DNA of 47,429 bases, from contig NZ_LIRK01000041.1 of NCBI RefSeq assembly GCF_001419765.1, forward strand, positions 1 to 47,429, written 5' to 3'. Below, piece by piece: positions 7,951 to 16,182 of this stretch. The notes under the pieces were generated by a model that had not been told where the DNA came from, did no database searches, and worked only from the letters and a program-made list of their open reading frames with translations. The translations under genes and the position numbers were made by a program. How positions within the stretch are numbered: the first letter of the stretch is position 1; each line of letters begins with the position of its first letter. The stretch comes from Streptomyces torulosus (GTDB taxonomy: Bacteria > Actinomycetota > Actinomycetes > Streptomycetales > Streptomycetaceae).

Positions 7951-10365
7951 TCATTGGCTCACGCGCACCACCTTGAGCTTCGGCGACGACCGGATGTCCT
8001 TCTCGCAGAACCGCGACGTCACCCACTTCTCGGCCGAGAACAGCCGGGTCTGGTCGAGGTGATGGGGTGAGTTCGGGTTGGAGGACTGCGAGTACGTCAG
8101 GAGCGTGCGGGCCACCGGGCAGCGGCTGCCGTCCCAGCCGACCGCCTGGATGTGGCTGGAACCCGACGACACCTCGGCATAACCGCCGGCAGCGGCGTTC
8201 CAGGGCGCCTCGATCTTGTTCCAGACGCCCAGCGACTCCGTGCCGCCGTGCACCGGGATGCGCCGGTCCCCACGGACGACGAACTGGTGGTCCCCGAGCT
8301 TCGCGTCCAGGGCGACGCCCGCCGCCCGAAGCTCCGTCACCGTGTCCGCGAGCGCCGTGGCGAAGCCGGGCACGGCCGTGTTCAGCGTGTGCGGCGTCCG
8401 CACCGGGTCGGCCGCCGAGAACGGCACCTTCCACAGCTGCGCGTTCGGCACGGCCCGGGTCAGCTTGCGCCAGAACCGGTCGTAGAGCAGCGCGCCCCGG
8501 CTGGAGGTGTCCACGGTCCGGTCCCACGCCGCGAGGACCCGGCAGGCCTCGGACACGTCGACGGCCGTGCCGTCACTGCCCGTCGCCGTGCCGCCCGGCA
8601 GCGCGGCACATGCCCGCGCCGCGTCGTCGGCGGCCAGATCGGCCGCGGGCACCCGGTTCGCGAACTGCTGCTTCTGCAGGTCCCGTACGGTCAGCCCGCC
8701 CTTGCCGGCCATCGCCGCCACGTCCTCGACCGCGCCGCGCGTGCGCATCGACCGCTGGGTGCCGAGGTTGCCGAAGACCCGCTCGTAGCCGGTGAGCGGC
8801 CGGTCCGCGTTGGCCAGCCACGCGCTGTCGTTGGAGTTCTCCGCGTACGGGGCGTCCTTGAGCGTCGGCATCTTCGCCGGCCCGAAGACCCCCGGCTGGA
8901 GGGCGTCGGGATCGCTGCCGGGCGCACAGTCGCCGCGCGAGCCGTCGAGGACGGCGACACCGGCCGCCGGGTACGTGGCCCGGCCCAGCGGCGTGGAGCA
9001 GCGCGCCGCCAGCTCGTCGGTGATCCGGGGCAGCACCTGGGACTGGGTGAACAGGGTGTGCCCGGCGGAGTCCGCGGCCACGGTGTTCACCCAGGGCAGC
9101 CCCTGGTGTCGGCCGAGGGCCTTCAGGACGTCGGCCGTACCACGTGCCTTGGCGAAGCCGAGGGAGGTGTCGGCGAACCGCAGGTTCGCCGTGTTCGGGT
9201 CGGCCAGCGCGTACGCCGTGCCGGCCGTCCATGGCAGCGAGAGGTCACTGCCCAGTGAGGTGACGACGGGCCCGTACCGGGTCCACCACTGGGTGCGGGT
9301 GACCGGCCGGCCTTCCTTCACGGCGACGGTGACGCTCCGCTTCGTCATCCGTTCCGCCTTGCCGTCGACCAGGTACGTCGTCGGGTCGGCCGGATCCAGG
9401 GTCAGCTGGTGCAGGTTCATCGGGGTGCCGGTCGCGACCGTGTGGCTCCACGCCACCTTCGCGTTGAACCCGATCTGGGTGATCGGCGAGCCGAGCAGCG
9501 AACCGCCGGAGACGTTCAGCTCGCCGGGGATCGTCTGCTGCGCCTGCCAGAAGCGGCGGCCCCCGGCCCACGGGTAGTGCGGGTTGCCCAGCAGCAGACC
9601 GCGCCCGTTCGCCGTGGTGTCGCCGCGGAAGGCGACCGCGTTGGAGCCCATGTCGGCGTCGCCGCTGGAGAACAGCTCGCTCGCGGCCCGCGCGGCGGCC
9701 TTCCCGTCCGGCGCCACGGCCTTCGGCGCCGCTCCGGGGGCGGGCGGCTGGGCGGTGGCGATGGCGTCCACGAACCGCCCCTCGCCGCCGAGGACGGCCA
9801 GGGCGTACGCGCGGGAGAACACGTCGAGCGTGGTCACCGGCCGCACCCAGGCGGCGCCCCTGCACGCGGGGTCGGTGATCCGGTTCTTCCTCAGCCAGGC
9901 GTTGTAGCCGGCCGCCCAGCCGCGCATCAGCTCCTTCACCTCACGGCTCGGGCCGACCGGCGCGGGCCGCTCCAGCAGCCGCTTCACGGAGCGGGTGTCC
10001 CGGACGCCCCGGAAGTACAGGTCACTCGTGAGGTTCCTCGTCGCCGAGGAGAGCGAGAAGTCGGGCGCGGTGTCCGGCCCGAAGTGGCGCGACCGCTCGC
10101 CGCGCACGGTCACGAACCCGTCGGCCAGTACGCACACCTGGTCGGCGGCCTGCGCCCAGCCGGTGCCGAAGCCGAGGTCCGCGTAGTCCTCGGCGACGAT
10201 GTGCGGAATGCCGTACTCGGTGTAGCGGATCACGGCGGACAGCCCGCCGTGGGAGGGATGGTGACCGCCGCGGTCGCCGTCAGCGGCGGTGGCCGAGGGT
10301 AAGGCGGCCGAGGCGGTGAGCAGAGCGACGGCCGAGACGACGAGCTGTCTCAGACGGGTGCGCAT
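7951..10365 (-). CDS. Secreted penicillin-acylase-family Ntn hydrolase, AhlM-like
   Basis: 804 aa with an N-terminal signal peptide (about 1-28, ending ALPSATAA). The family matures by self-cleavage into two chains, exposing an N-terminal nucleophile; here this is Ser241 in DMGSNAVAF, preceded by Gly as required. Further family marks are GNPHYPW after the cut and IGFNAKVAWSHTV. The size equals what I recall for AhlM of Streptomyces sp. M664, an acylase acting on N-acyl-homoserine lactones and some penicillins. Likely roles are removal of acyl chains from signal molecules, antibiotics or lipopeptides outside the cell. The released fatty acid could feed the neighbouring CoA ligases, but that is speculation. 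Confidence 0.86.
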   Translation of the reverse strand: MRTRLRQLVVSAVALLTASAALPSATAADGDRGGHHPSHGGLSAVIRYTEYGIPHIVAEDYADLGFGTGWAQAADQVCVLADGFVTVRGERSRHFGPDTAPDFSLSSATRNLTSDLYFRGVRDTRSVKRLLERPAPVGPSREVKELMRGWAAGYNAWLRKNRITDPACRGAAWVRPVTTLDVFSRAYALAVLGGEGRFVDAIATAQPPAPGAAPKAVAPDGKAAARAASELFSSGDADMGSNAVAFRGDTTANGRGLLLGNPHYPWAGGRRFWQAQQTIPGELNVSGGSLLGSPITQIGFNAKVAWSHTVATGTPMNLHQLTLDPADPTTYLVDGKAERMTKRSVTVAVKEGRPVTRTQWWTRYGPVVTSLGSDLSLPWTAGTAYALADPNTANLRFADTSLGFAKARGTADVLKALGRHQGLPWVNTVAADSAGHTLFTQSQVLPRITDELAARCSTPLGRATYPAAGVAVLDGSRGDCAPGSDPDALQPGVFGPAKMPTLKDAPYAENSNDSAWLANADRPLTGYERVFGNLGTQRSMRTRGAVEDVAAMAGKGGLTVRDLQKQQFANRVPAADLAADDAARACAALPGGTATGSDGTAVDVSEACRVLAAWDRTVDTSSRGALLYDRFWRKLTRAVPNAQLWKVPFSAADPVRTPHTLNTAVPGFATALADTVTELRAAGVALDAKLGDHQFVVRGDRRIPVHGGTESLGVWNKIEAPWNAAAGGYAEVSSGSSHIQAVGWDGSRCPVARTLLTYSQSSNPNSPHHLDQTRLFSAEKWVTSRFCEKDIRSSPKLKVVRVSQ

Positions 10366-10449
10366 GGGGGCCTCCCGGCGTCATGGGGGGAAGAAACGGT
10401 TGAGCCTGACAGTGCGTTCGTACGTAGTCCAGGTGTGCGTTGATCTTCA

Positions 10450-10473
10450 CCCTGGTTGACTCTTGTACCAGGG
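10450..10473. promoter_or_regulatory. Inverted repeat CCCTGGT-N10-ACCAGGG, possible operator
   Basis: Perfect 7-bp arms (10450-10456 and 10467-10473) flank a 10-nt spacer in the 230-nt region between the divergent acylase and acyl-CoA synthetase genes. The spacer and right arm contain CTCTTGTAC, a 9-mer also found right after the CTGAC site at 15146-15154. A second short palindrome, CCGGA-T-TCCGG, lies at 10505-10515. The regulator is unknown. Confidence 0.35.
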
Positions 10474-10595
10474 AGCGGAGTTGAGCCGTTTCACGCCGTG
10501 CGGACCGGATTCCGGCCATGTGCGCGGCACGCTTGACCCCGCTCGCGCGGCCGAACGAGGATCACGCCGGGAACCGGTGGACGAAGGGGCGGATC

Positions 10596-12095
10596 ATGAC
10601 GGCTGGACGCAATGTGACGGTCGACGGGGTGCTGCGGCGCAGTGCCCGGCGGACCCCGGCCCGTGTCGCGATCCGCTACGGCGAACGCTCCTGGACGTAC
10701 GCCGAACTGGACGACGCCGTCTCCCGCGCCGCCCGCGCCCTGCGCGACACCGGACTGGGGCCGGGCGACCGGGTCGCCGCCTACGGCCACAACTCGGACG
10801 CCTATCTGATCGCGTTCCTGGCCTCCGCCCGCGCCGGCCTCGTCCATGTCCCGGTCAACCAGCACCTCACCGGCGACGACCTGGCGTACCTCCTCGACCA
10901 GTCCGGCAGCACCCTCGTCCTCACCGACCCGGACCTCGCCGGGAACCTCCCCGACGCGACCCGCACGCTCCCGCTGCGCGACGCGGACGACTCACTGCTC
11001 GCCCGGCTCGCCGCCACCGAGCCGTACGACGGCGAGGAGCCGAAGGCCGAGGACCTCGTCCAGCTGCTCTACACCTCCGGCACCACCGCCCTGCCCAAGG
11101 GCGCGATGATGACGCACCGCGCGCTGGTCCACGAGTACCTCAGCGCCATCACCGCCCTCGACCTCTCCGCCGGTGACCGGCCGGTGCACTCCCTGCCGCT
11201 GTACCACTCCGCGCAGATGCACGTCTTCCTGGTGCCCTACCTCGCCGTCGGCGCCACCAACACCATCCTCGACACGCCCGACGGCGACCGGATCCTCGAC
11301 CTCGTCGAGTCGGGCGACGCCGACAGCCTCTTCGCCCCGCCCACCGTGTGGATCGCGCTGTCGAACCGTCCCGACTTCGACACCCGCGACCTCAGCGGCC
11401 TGCGCAAGGCGTACTACGGGGCGTCCATCATGCCGGTGCCCGTCCTGGAGCGCCTCAAGGAACGCCTGCCGAAGCTCGCCTTCCACAACTGCTTCGGCCA
11501 GAGCGAGATCGGCCCCCTCGCCATGGTCCTCGGCCCCTACGAGCACAAGGGCCGCATGGATTCCTGCGGGCGCCCCGTCATGTTCGTCGAGGCCAGGGTC
11601 GTCGACGACAAGGGCGCGGACGTGCCCGACGGCACCCCCGGTGAGATCGTCTACCAGTCCCCGCAGCTGTGCGAGGGCTACTGGGACAAGCCCGAGGAGA
11701 CCGCCGCCGCGTTCCGCGACGGCTGGTTCCACTCCGGTGACCTCGCGGTCCGCGACGCCGACGGGTTCTTCACCATCGTCGACCGCGTCAAGGACGTCAT
11801 CAACTCCGGCGGCGTCCTCATCGCCTCCCGTCAGGTCGAGGACGCCCTCTACACCCATGACCAGGTCGCCGAGGTCGCCGTCGTCGGACTGCCCGACGAC
11901 CACTGGATCGAGGCCGTCACCGCGGTCGTCGTCCCCCGTGGCGACGTCACGGAGGCCGAACTCGTCGCCCACGCACGGGAGAAGCTCCCGCACTTCAAGG
12001 CACCGAAGAAGGTGCTCTTCGTGGACGAACTGCCGCGCAACGCGAGCGGGAAGATCCTCAAGCGGGAACTGAGGGACCGGTACGCGCGACCCTGA
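10596..12095 (+). CDS. Acyl-CoA synthetase (AMP-forming), second of three
   Basis: 499 aa from ATG 10596, preceded by a GAAGGGG-type ribosome binding site. The P-loop is YTSGTTALPKGAMMTHRAL and the adenine motif NCFGQSEIGPLAM. The hinge is GDLAVRDADGFFTIVDRVKD, then NSGGVLIASRQVED and the catalytic lysine motif NASGKILKREL. It resembles the fatty-acyl-CoA synthase subgroup in streptomycetes. It is divergent from the secreted acylase and followed on the same strand, after 69 nt, by an alpha/beta hydrolase. Substrate unknown; probably a fatty or aromatic acid. Confidence 0.87.
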   Translation: MTAGRNVTVDGVLRRSARRTPARVAIRYGERSWTYAELDDAVSRAARALRDTGLGPGDRVAAYGHNSDAYLIAFLASARAGLVHVPVNQHLTGDDLAYLLDQSGSTLVLTDPDLAGNLPDATRTLPLRDADDSLLARLAATEPYDGEEPKAEDLVQLLYTSGTTALPKGAMMTHRALVHEYLSAITALDLSAGDRPVHSLPLYHSAQMHVFLVPYLAVGATNTILDTPDGDRILDLVESGDADSLFAPPTVWIALSNRPDFDTRDLSGLRKAYYGASIMPVPVLERLKERLPKLAFHNCFGQSEIGPLAMVLGPYEHKGRMDSCGRPVMFVEARVVDDKGADVPDGTPGEIVYQSPQLCEGYWDKPEETAAAFRDGWFHSGDLAVRDADGFFTIVDRVKDVINSGGVLIASRQVEDALYTHDQVAEVAVVGLPDDHWIEAVTAVVVPRGDVTEAELVAHAREKLPHFKAPKKVLFVDELPRNASGKILKRELRDRYARP

Positions 12096-12164
12096 GCCCC
12101 GCTCCCGCGCCGTTCCCCTCGAACTCCGTTGCGTCGCACGGCCCCAGCCAGCAAGATCGGCTCC

Positions 12165-13364
12165 ATGCCACGCCTCACCGCACCCGACGGAACCGAACTC
12201 GCCTACCACGTGCGGGGCGAGGGCGATCCGCTGATCGTCCTCCCCGGCGGCCCCATGCGCGCCTCCGCCTACCTGGGCGACCTGGGCGGACTCGCCGCCA
12301 ACCGTCGCCTGATCCTGCTGGACCTGCGCGGCACGGGCGACTCGGCGGTTCCGGCCGACCCGGCGACGTACCGGTGCGACCGGCAGGTGGACGACGTGGA
12401 GGCCCTGCGCGCGCACCTGGGCCTGGACCGCATGGACGTCCTCGCCCACTCGGCCGGCGGCAACCTCGCCATTCTGTACGCGGCCCGCCACCCGCACCGG
12501 GTCTCCCGACTGGCCCTGATCACCGCCACCCCCTGGGCGCTGGGCCTGCCCGTGACCGTCGAGGACCGGCTCGCGGCCGCCCGCCTCCGCGAGGACGAGC
12601 CCTGGTTCGCCGACGCGTACCCACACTTCGAGGCCGCCTGGACCGGACGCGGCCCCTTCGACGACGAGATGATGCCGTTCTTCTACGGCCGCTGGGACGC
12701 CGCCGCCGAGGCCCACATGGCCGCCGAGGTGACGCAGACCAACGACGCCGCCGCCGATGCCTACGGCTCCGCCGGCGCGTACGACCCCGAGGCCACCCGA
12801 GCCGCCCTCACCGAACTGACCGCCCCCGTCCTCTACCTCGGCGGCGCGCTCGACACCGGCCCGACCCCGGGGCTCGTGCGGCAGGCGGCCGGCCTCTTCC
12901 CCGAGGGGGAGTACTCGATCCAGCCGGGCGCCGGGCACTTCCCCTGGCTCGACGACCCGGAGTGGTTCGTGCGCCGTGTCACGACCTTCCTCGCCGGTGA
13001 CGAGTCGGTGGTGGAGCGGACCTGGCGCATGCTGCGGGAGGGGCACCCCGAGGCGCGCCGGGGCTGTCCCGAGGTGATCGAGGCGGCGTTCGCCGAGCCG
13101 AGACTCCGCCAGCTGTACCCGTTCCCCAGCCACGGCGCCCTGTTCTTCCAACGCAACACCGACTTCCCCTGGCGCAGCGACCTGCCCTACATAGCCACCG
13201 GCTTCACCGGCTACCTGGTGTACGCCGCCCGGTCCGCCGACGTCCTCGGCGAGACGGCCACCCCGGAGGAGGCCGCCGCGCTCGTCGTCGCACACCTGCC
13301 GGACGACTGCGGTCCCGCCGTCGAGGGGCCGTGGCCGGAGCCGGCCGACAGCCCCTCGAAGTAG
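12165..13364 (+). CDS. Alpha/beta hydrolase with DUF6193-like C-terminal extension
   Basis: 399 aa from ATG 12165 (a TTG at 12129 is an alternative). Residues 1 to about 282 are an alpha/beta hydrolase of the proline-iminopeptidase type: oxyanion strip LPGGPM, LDLRGTGDS, nucleophile Ser96 in AHSAGG (first glycine of GxSxG replaced by alanine), and late His in GAGHFPW. The remaining 115 residues are not part of that fold. From memory they match the DUF6193 group seen near natural-product genes (EPRLRQLYPFPSHGAL, then EEAAALVVAHLPDDCGPAVEG). This would be a fusion of a hydrolase with that domain. Substrate unknown. It follows the CoA ligase and may share its transcript. Confidence 0.75.
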   Translation: MPRLTAPDGTELAYHVRGEGDPLIVLPGGPMRASAYLGDLGGLAANRRLILLDLRGTGDSAVPADPATYRCDRQVDDVEALRAHLGLDRMDVLAHSAGGNLAILYAARHPHRVSRLALITATPWALGLPVTVEDRLAAARLREDEPWFADAYPHFEAAWTGRGPFDDEMMPFFYGRWDAAAEAHMAAEVTQTNDAAADAYGSAGAYDPEATRAALTELTAPVLYLGGALDTGPTPGLVRQAAGLFPEGEYSIQPGAGHFPWLDDPEWFVRRVTTFLAGDESVVERTWRMLREGHPEARRGCPEVIEAAFAEPRLRQLYPFPSHGALFFQRNTDFPWRSDLPYIATGFTGYLVYAARSADVLGETATPEEAAALVVAHLPDDCGPAVEGPWPEPADSPSK

Positions 13365-13398
13365 CCGGGACGGCCCCGCGCCGAGAATCCGGGGGCTC

Positions 13399-15018
13399 TC
13401 ACCCGTCCGCCGACACCGCCACCGACCGGGCCCATCGGTAGTCCGCCTTGCCGCTGGGGGAGCGCTGGATGGTGTCGGTGAGGACGAGCTGGCGGGGGAT
13501 CTTGTACCCGGCGAGGCGGGTGCGGCAGTGGGTCTGGATGTCCTCCAGGGTCGGGCGGGCCGCGCCCTCGCGGAGCTGCACCACGGCCGCCACATGGTTG
13601 CCCCAGCGGGCGTCCGGCACCCCGGCGACCAGCGCGTCGTACACATCGGGGTGGGCCTTGAGCGCCTGCTCGACCTCCTCCGGGTACACCTTCTCGCCGC
13701 CGGTGTTGATGCACTGTGAACCCCGGCCGAGGACGGTGACCACGCCCTCCTCGTCGACGGTCGCCATGTCGCCGAGGAGCACCCAGCGCTCGCCGTCCTT
13801 CTCGAAGAAGGTCTCGGCGGTTTTCCGCGGGTCGTTGTAGTAGCCGATGGGCACATGGCCGCGCTGGGCGACCCGGCCCGGCACGCCGACCTCGACGGGC
13901 TCGTACGTCGCCGGGTCCACCACCTGGGTACGGGCGTGGACGCGGATCCTGAAGCCGTCGCCCGCCCCCGAGTCGTCGGTCGCCGTGCCGTTGAAGCCGG
14001 ACTCCGACGAGCCGAAGTTGTTGAGCAGCATCACGTTCGGCACCAGGGCCTGGAACTGCCGCCGCACCGTCTCCGACATGATCGCGCCGGACGACGACAC
14101 GCTGAACAGCGACGAGCAGTCCGTGCCCTTCATCGGGCCGTTCAGCGCGTCGATCAGCGGACGCAGCATCGCGTCGCCCACCAGCGACACACTGGTGACC
14201 CGCTCCCGCTCGATCGTCCGCAGCACCTCCTCGGGCACGAACTTGCGGTGGATGACGACCCGTTGGCCGAAGTTGAACCCGATGAACGCCGTGAGCGTCG
14301 ACGTGCCGTGCATCAGCGGCGCGGTGGGGAAGAAGGTGATCCCGTCACCGCCCGCCGCGACCCGCTCGGCCAACTCCTGCGGTGCCTTCACAGGCTCCCC
14401 GGTCGGTGCCCCGCCGCCCAACCCCGAAAAGAACAGGTCCTCCTGACGCCACATCACACCCTTGGGCATGCCCGTCGTGCCGCCGGTGTAGATGATGAAC
14501 AGATCGTCGCCCGAGCGGGCCGGGAAACCCCGCCCGGCCGACCCGGAGGCCTCCGCGTCGGCGAAGTCGGTCGCGGGCAGCTCGGGCGCGTCCGGCGCGG
14601 GGGTCCCCACCCGCACCAGATGCCGCAGCTTCTCCGTCCGCGGCACGGCCTTCGCCACGCGCCCGCTGAACTCCGCGTCGAACACCAGGCCCGTCAGATC
14701 CGCGTCGCGGTAGAGGTAGACCAACTCCTCCTCGACATACCGGTAGTTGACGTTCACCGGTACGAGCCGCGCCTTGAGGCAGCCCAGCGCGGTCTGGAGG
14801 TACTCGACGCCGTTGTACAGATGCAGGCCCACGTGCTCGCCGGGTCGCAGCCCGCTGTCCAGCAGATGGTGGCCGATCCGGTTCGCCGCCGCGTCCAGCT
14901 CCGCGTAGGTGAGCCGCCGGTCCGCGCCCGTACCGGGGATGTCGAGGTACGCGAGCGCCGCCCGGTCCGGGACGACGTCGACCACCGACTCGAACAGGTC
15001 GGCAAGGTTGTACTCCAC
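13399..15018 (-). CDS. Acyl-CoA synthetase (AMP-forming), FadD19/FadD17-like, third of three
   Basis: 539 aa from a GTG at 15018 preceded by AGGAGGAG; upstream in-frame codons are part of the control region. The P-loop reads YTGGTTGMPKGVMWRQED, a variant typical of mycobacterial ligases that handle steroid side chains and related branched acids. Also seen are NNFGSSESG, GDMATVDEEGVVTVLGRGS, NTGGEKVYPEEVEQAL and the terminal SPSGKADYRWA, where the lysine is kept. It is divergent from the crotonase-DUF35-thiolase operon with a 212-nt shared control region, so it is probably the ligase that feeds that operon. The steroid link is a family resemblance, not evidence of substrate. Confidence 0.87.
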   Translation of the reverse strand: MEYNLADLFESVVDVVPDRAALAYLDIPGTGADRRLTYAELDAAANRIGHHLLDSGLRPGEHVGLHLYNGVEYLQTALGCLKARLVPVNVNYRYVEEELVYLYRDADLTGLVFDAEFSGRVAKAVPRTEKLRHLVRVGTPAPDAPELPATDFADAEASGSAGRGFPARSGDDLFIIYTGGTTGMPKGVMWRQEDLFFSGLGGGAPTGEPVKAPQELAERVAAGGDGITFFPTAPLMHGTSTLTAFIGFNFGQRVVIHRKFVPEEVLRTIERERVTSVSLVGDAMLRPLIDALNGPMKGTDCSSLFSVSSSGAIMSETVRRQFQALVPNVMLLNNFGSSESGFNGTATDDSGAGDGFRIRVHARTQVVDPATYEPVEVGVPGRVAQRGHVPIGYYNDPRKTAETFFEKDGERWVLLGDMATVDEEGVVTVLGRGSQCINTGGEKVYPEEVEQALKAHPDVYDALVAGVPDARWGNHVAAVVQLREGAARPTLEDIQTHCRTRLAGYKIPRQLVLTDTIQRSPSGKADYRWARSVAVSADG

Positions 15019-15126
15019 CGTGCTCCTCCTGACCCCGGGCGCGCCTGGCGGGTGGCTGCCATCCGTCGGTTGCCGGTCATCAGAGCAAAGGGGGCCGTGA
15101 CTGTGAAGGGCTCGCGCAGAAGAAAT

Positions 15127-15145
15127 CTGACTGACTGTCAGAAAA
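15127..15145. promoter_or_regulatory. Candidate operator CTGAC-N6-TCAGAAAA, copy 2
   Basis: CTGAC (15127-15131) plus TCAGAAAA (15138-15145), with a perfect core palindrome CTGAC-TGACT-GTCAG at 15127-15141. It lies between the divergent third acyl-CoA synthetase and the crotonase operon and could control both. Spacing and flanking AAAA match copy 1 at 4298-4316. Confidence 0.5.
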
Positions 15146-15172
15146 CTCTTGTACTGGCTCCGCGCCTCCTGC

Positions 15173-15208
15173 AACCTGTTCTCGTTCCGCAGACGGAACC
15201 TGTTCTCG
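15173..15208 (+). repeat. 12-bp direct repeat around a palindrome before the crotonase operon
   Basis: AACCTGTTCTCG occurs at 15173-15184 and again at 15197-15208, a 24-bp period. Between and overlapping them GTTCCG-CAGA-CGGAAC (15184-15199) is a perfect 6-bp inverted repeat. The block ends 12 nt before the GGAGG of the crotonase gene, so it may be a second operator or lie in the mRNA leader. Confidence 0.45.
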
Positions 15209-15230
15209 CCCTGCCCCACGGGAGGAAGCG

Positions 15231-16031
15231 ATGAGTGGCACGGAACACCTCACCGTGCGGCGCGAAGGCGCCACACTGGTGCTCACGCTCAACCGGCCCG
15301 AGGCCAAGAACGCGCTCTCACTGTCGATGCTCGTCGGCCTGTACGACGGCTGGCTCGCCGCCGACGCGGACGACGAGGTCCGCTCGGTCGTCCTCACCGG
15401 CTCCGGCGGCTCCTTCTGCGCCGGGATGGACCTCAAGGCGCTCGCGGGCAGGGGCATGGAGGGCGAGCAGCACCGGGAGCGGCTCAAGGCCGATCCCGAC
15501 CTCCACTGGAAGGCGATGCTCCGCCATCACCGGCCCCGCAAACCCGTGATCGCCGCCGTCGAGGGCCACTGCGTCGCGGGCGGCACCGAGATCCTCCAGG
15601 GCACGGACATCCGCGTCGCGGGGGAGTCGGCCACCTTCGGCCTCTTCGAGGTGCGGCGCGGCCTCTTCCCGATCGGCGGCTCCACGGTCCGCCTCCAGCG
15701 GCAGATCCCCCGCACCCACGCGCTGGAGATGCTGCTCACCGGCCGCCCGTACTCCGCCCGCGAGGCCGCGGGCATCGGACTGATCGGGCAGGTCGTGCCC
15801 GACGGCGACGCCCTGGGGAAGGCCCTGGAGATCGCCGAGCGGATCAACGCGTGCGGCCCGCTCGCCGTGGAGGCCGTCAAGGCGTCCGTGTACGAGACGG
15901 CCGAGATGAGCGAGACGGACGGACTGGCCGCCGAGCTGAAACGGGGATGGCCGATCTTCGACACGGACGACGCCAAGGAAGGGGCCCGAGCCTTCGCCGA
16001 GAAACGGCCCCCCGTCTACAAACGGGCGTGA
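15231..16031 (+). CDS. Crotonase / enoyl-CoA hydratase family protein
   Basis: 266 aa from ATG 15231 with GGAGG 5 nt upstream. The crotonase fold shows the oxyanion-hole stretches SFCAGMDLKAL and EGHCVAGGTEIL. Both hydratase acid residues are present as Glu120 and Glu140, twenty residues apart as in the well-studied rat enzyme, so a true hydratase is more likely than an isomerase. It begins an operon with the DUF35 and thiolase-like genes, although a 151-nt gap with a direct repeat follows it. In the pathway it would add water to an enoyl-CoA, giving a beta-hydroxyacyl-CoA that a retro-aldol step could cleave. Confidence 0.88.
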   Translation: MSGTEHLTVRREGATLVLTLNRPEAKNALSLSMLVGLYDGWLAADADDEVRSVVLTGSGGSFCAGMDLKALAGRGMEGEQHRERLKADPDLHWKAMLRHHRPRKPVIAAVEGHCVAGGTEILQGTDIRVAGESATFGLFEVRRGLFPIGGSTVRLQRQIPRTHALEMLLTGRPYSAREAAGIGLIGQVVPDGDALGKALEIAERINACGPLAVEAVKASVYETAEMSETDGLAAELKRGWPIFDTDDAKEGARAFAEKRPPVYKRA

Positions 16032-16072
16032 GCGGCCCGCCGGGGGCGGCTCCCGGCCGCTCTGCGCCCCAC

Positions 16073-16128
16073 GGTGGAGCCGCGTGGAGTGCCCGGCCTC
16101 TCGCACCCCCGGTGGAGCCCCGTGGAGT
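16073..16128 (+). repeat. 18-bp direct repeat, 38-bp period
   Basis: GGTGGAGCCGCGTGGAGT (16073-16090) recurs at 16111-16128 with one mismatch. It occupies most of the 151-nt gap between the crotonase and DUF35 genes. There is no hairpin with a T tract, so I do not call it a terminator. It could be a protein-binding pair or slippage product. Confidence 0.5.
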
Positions 16129-16182
16129 CTCACTCCCGCGTCCCGGACGCGTCGCCCCCTTTCCGAAGGAGTAACCCCGCCG

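Noticed and set aside
5466..15018. Non-ribosomal peptide or polyketide gene cluster suggested by three AMP-binding enzymes and a DUF6193-like domain.
   Set aside because: No carrier protein, condensation, ketosynthase or thioesterase domains; the enzymes are stand-alone CoA ligases.
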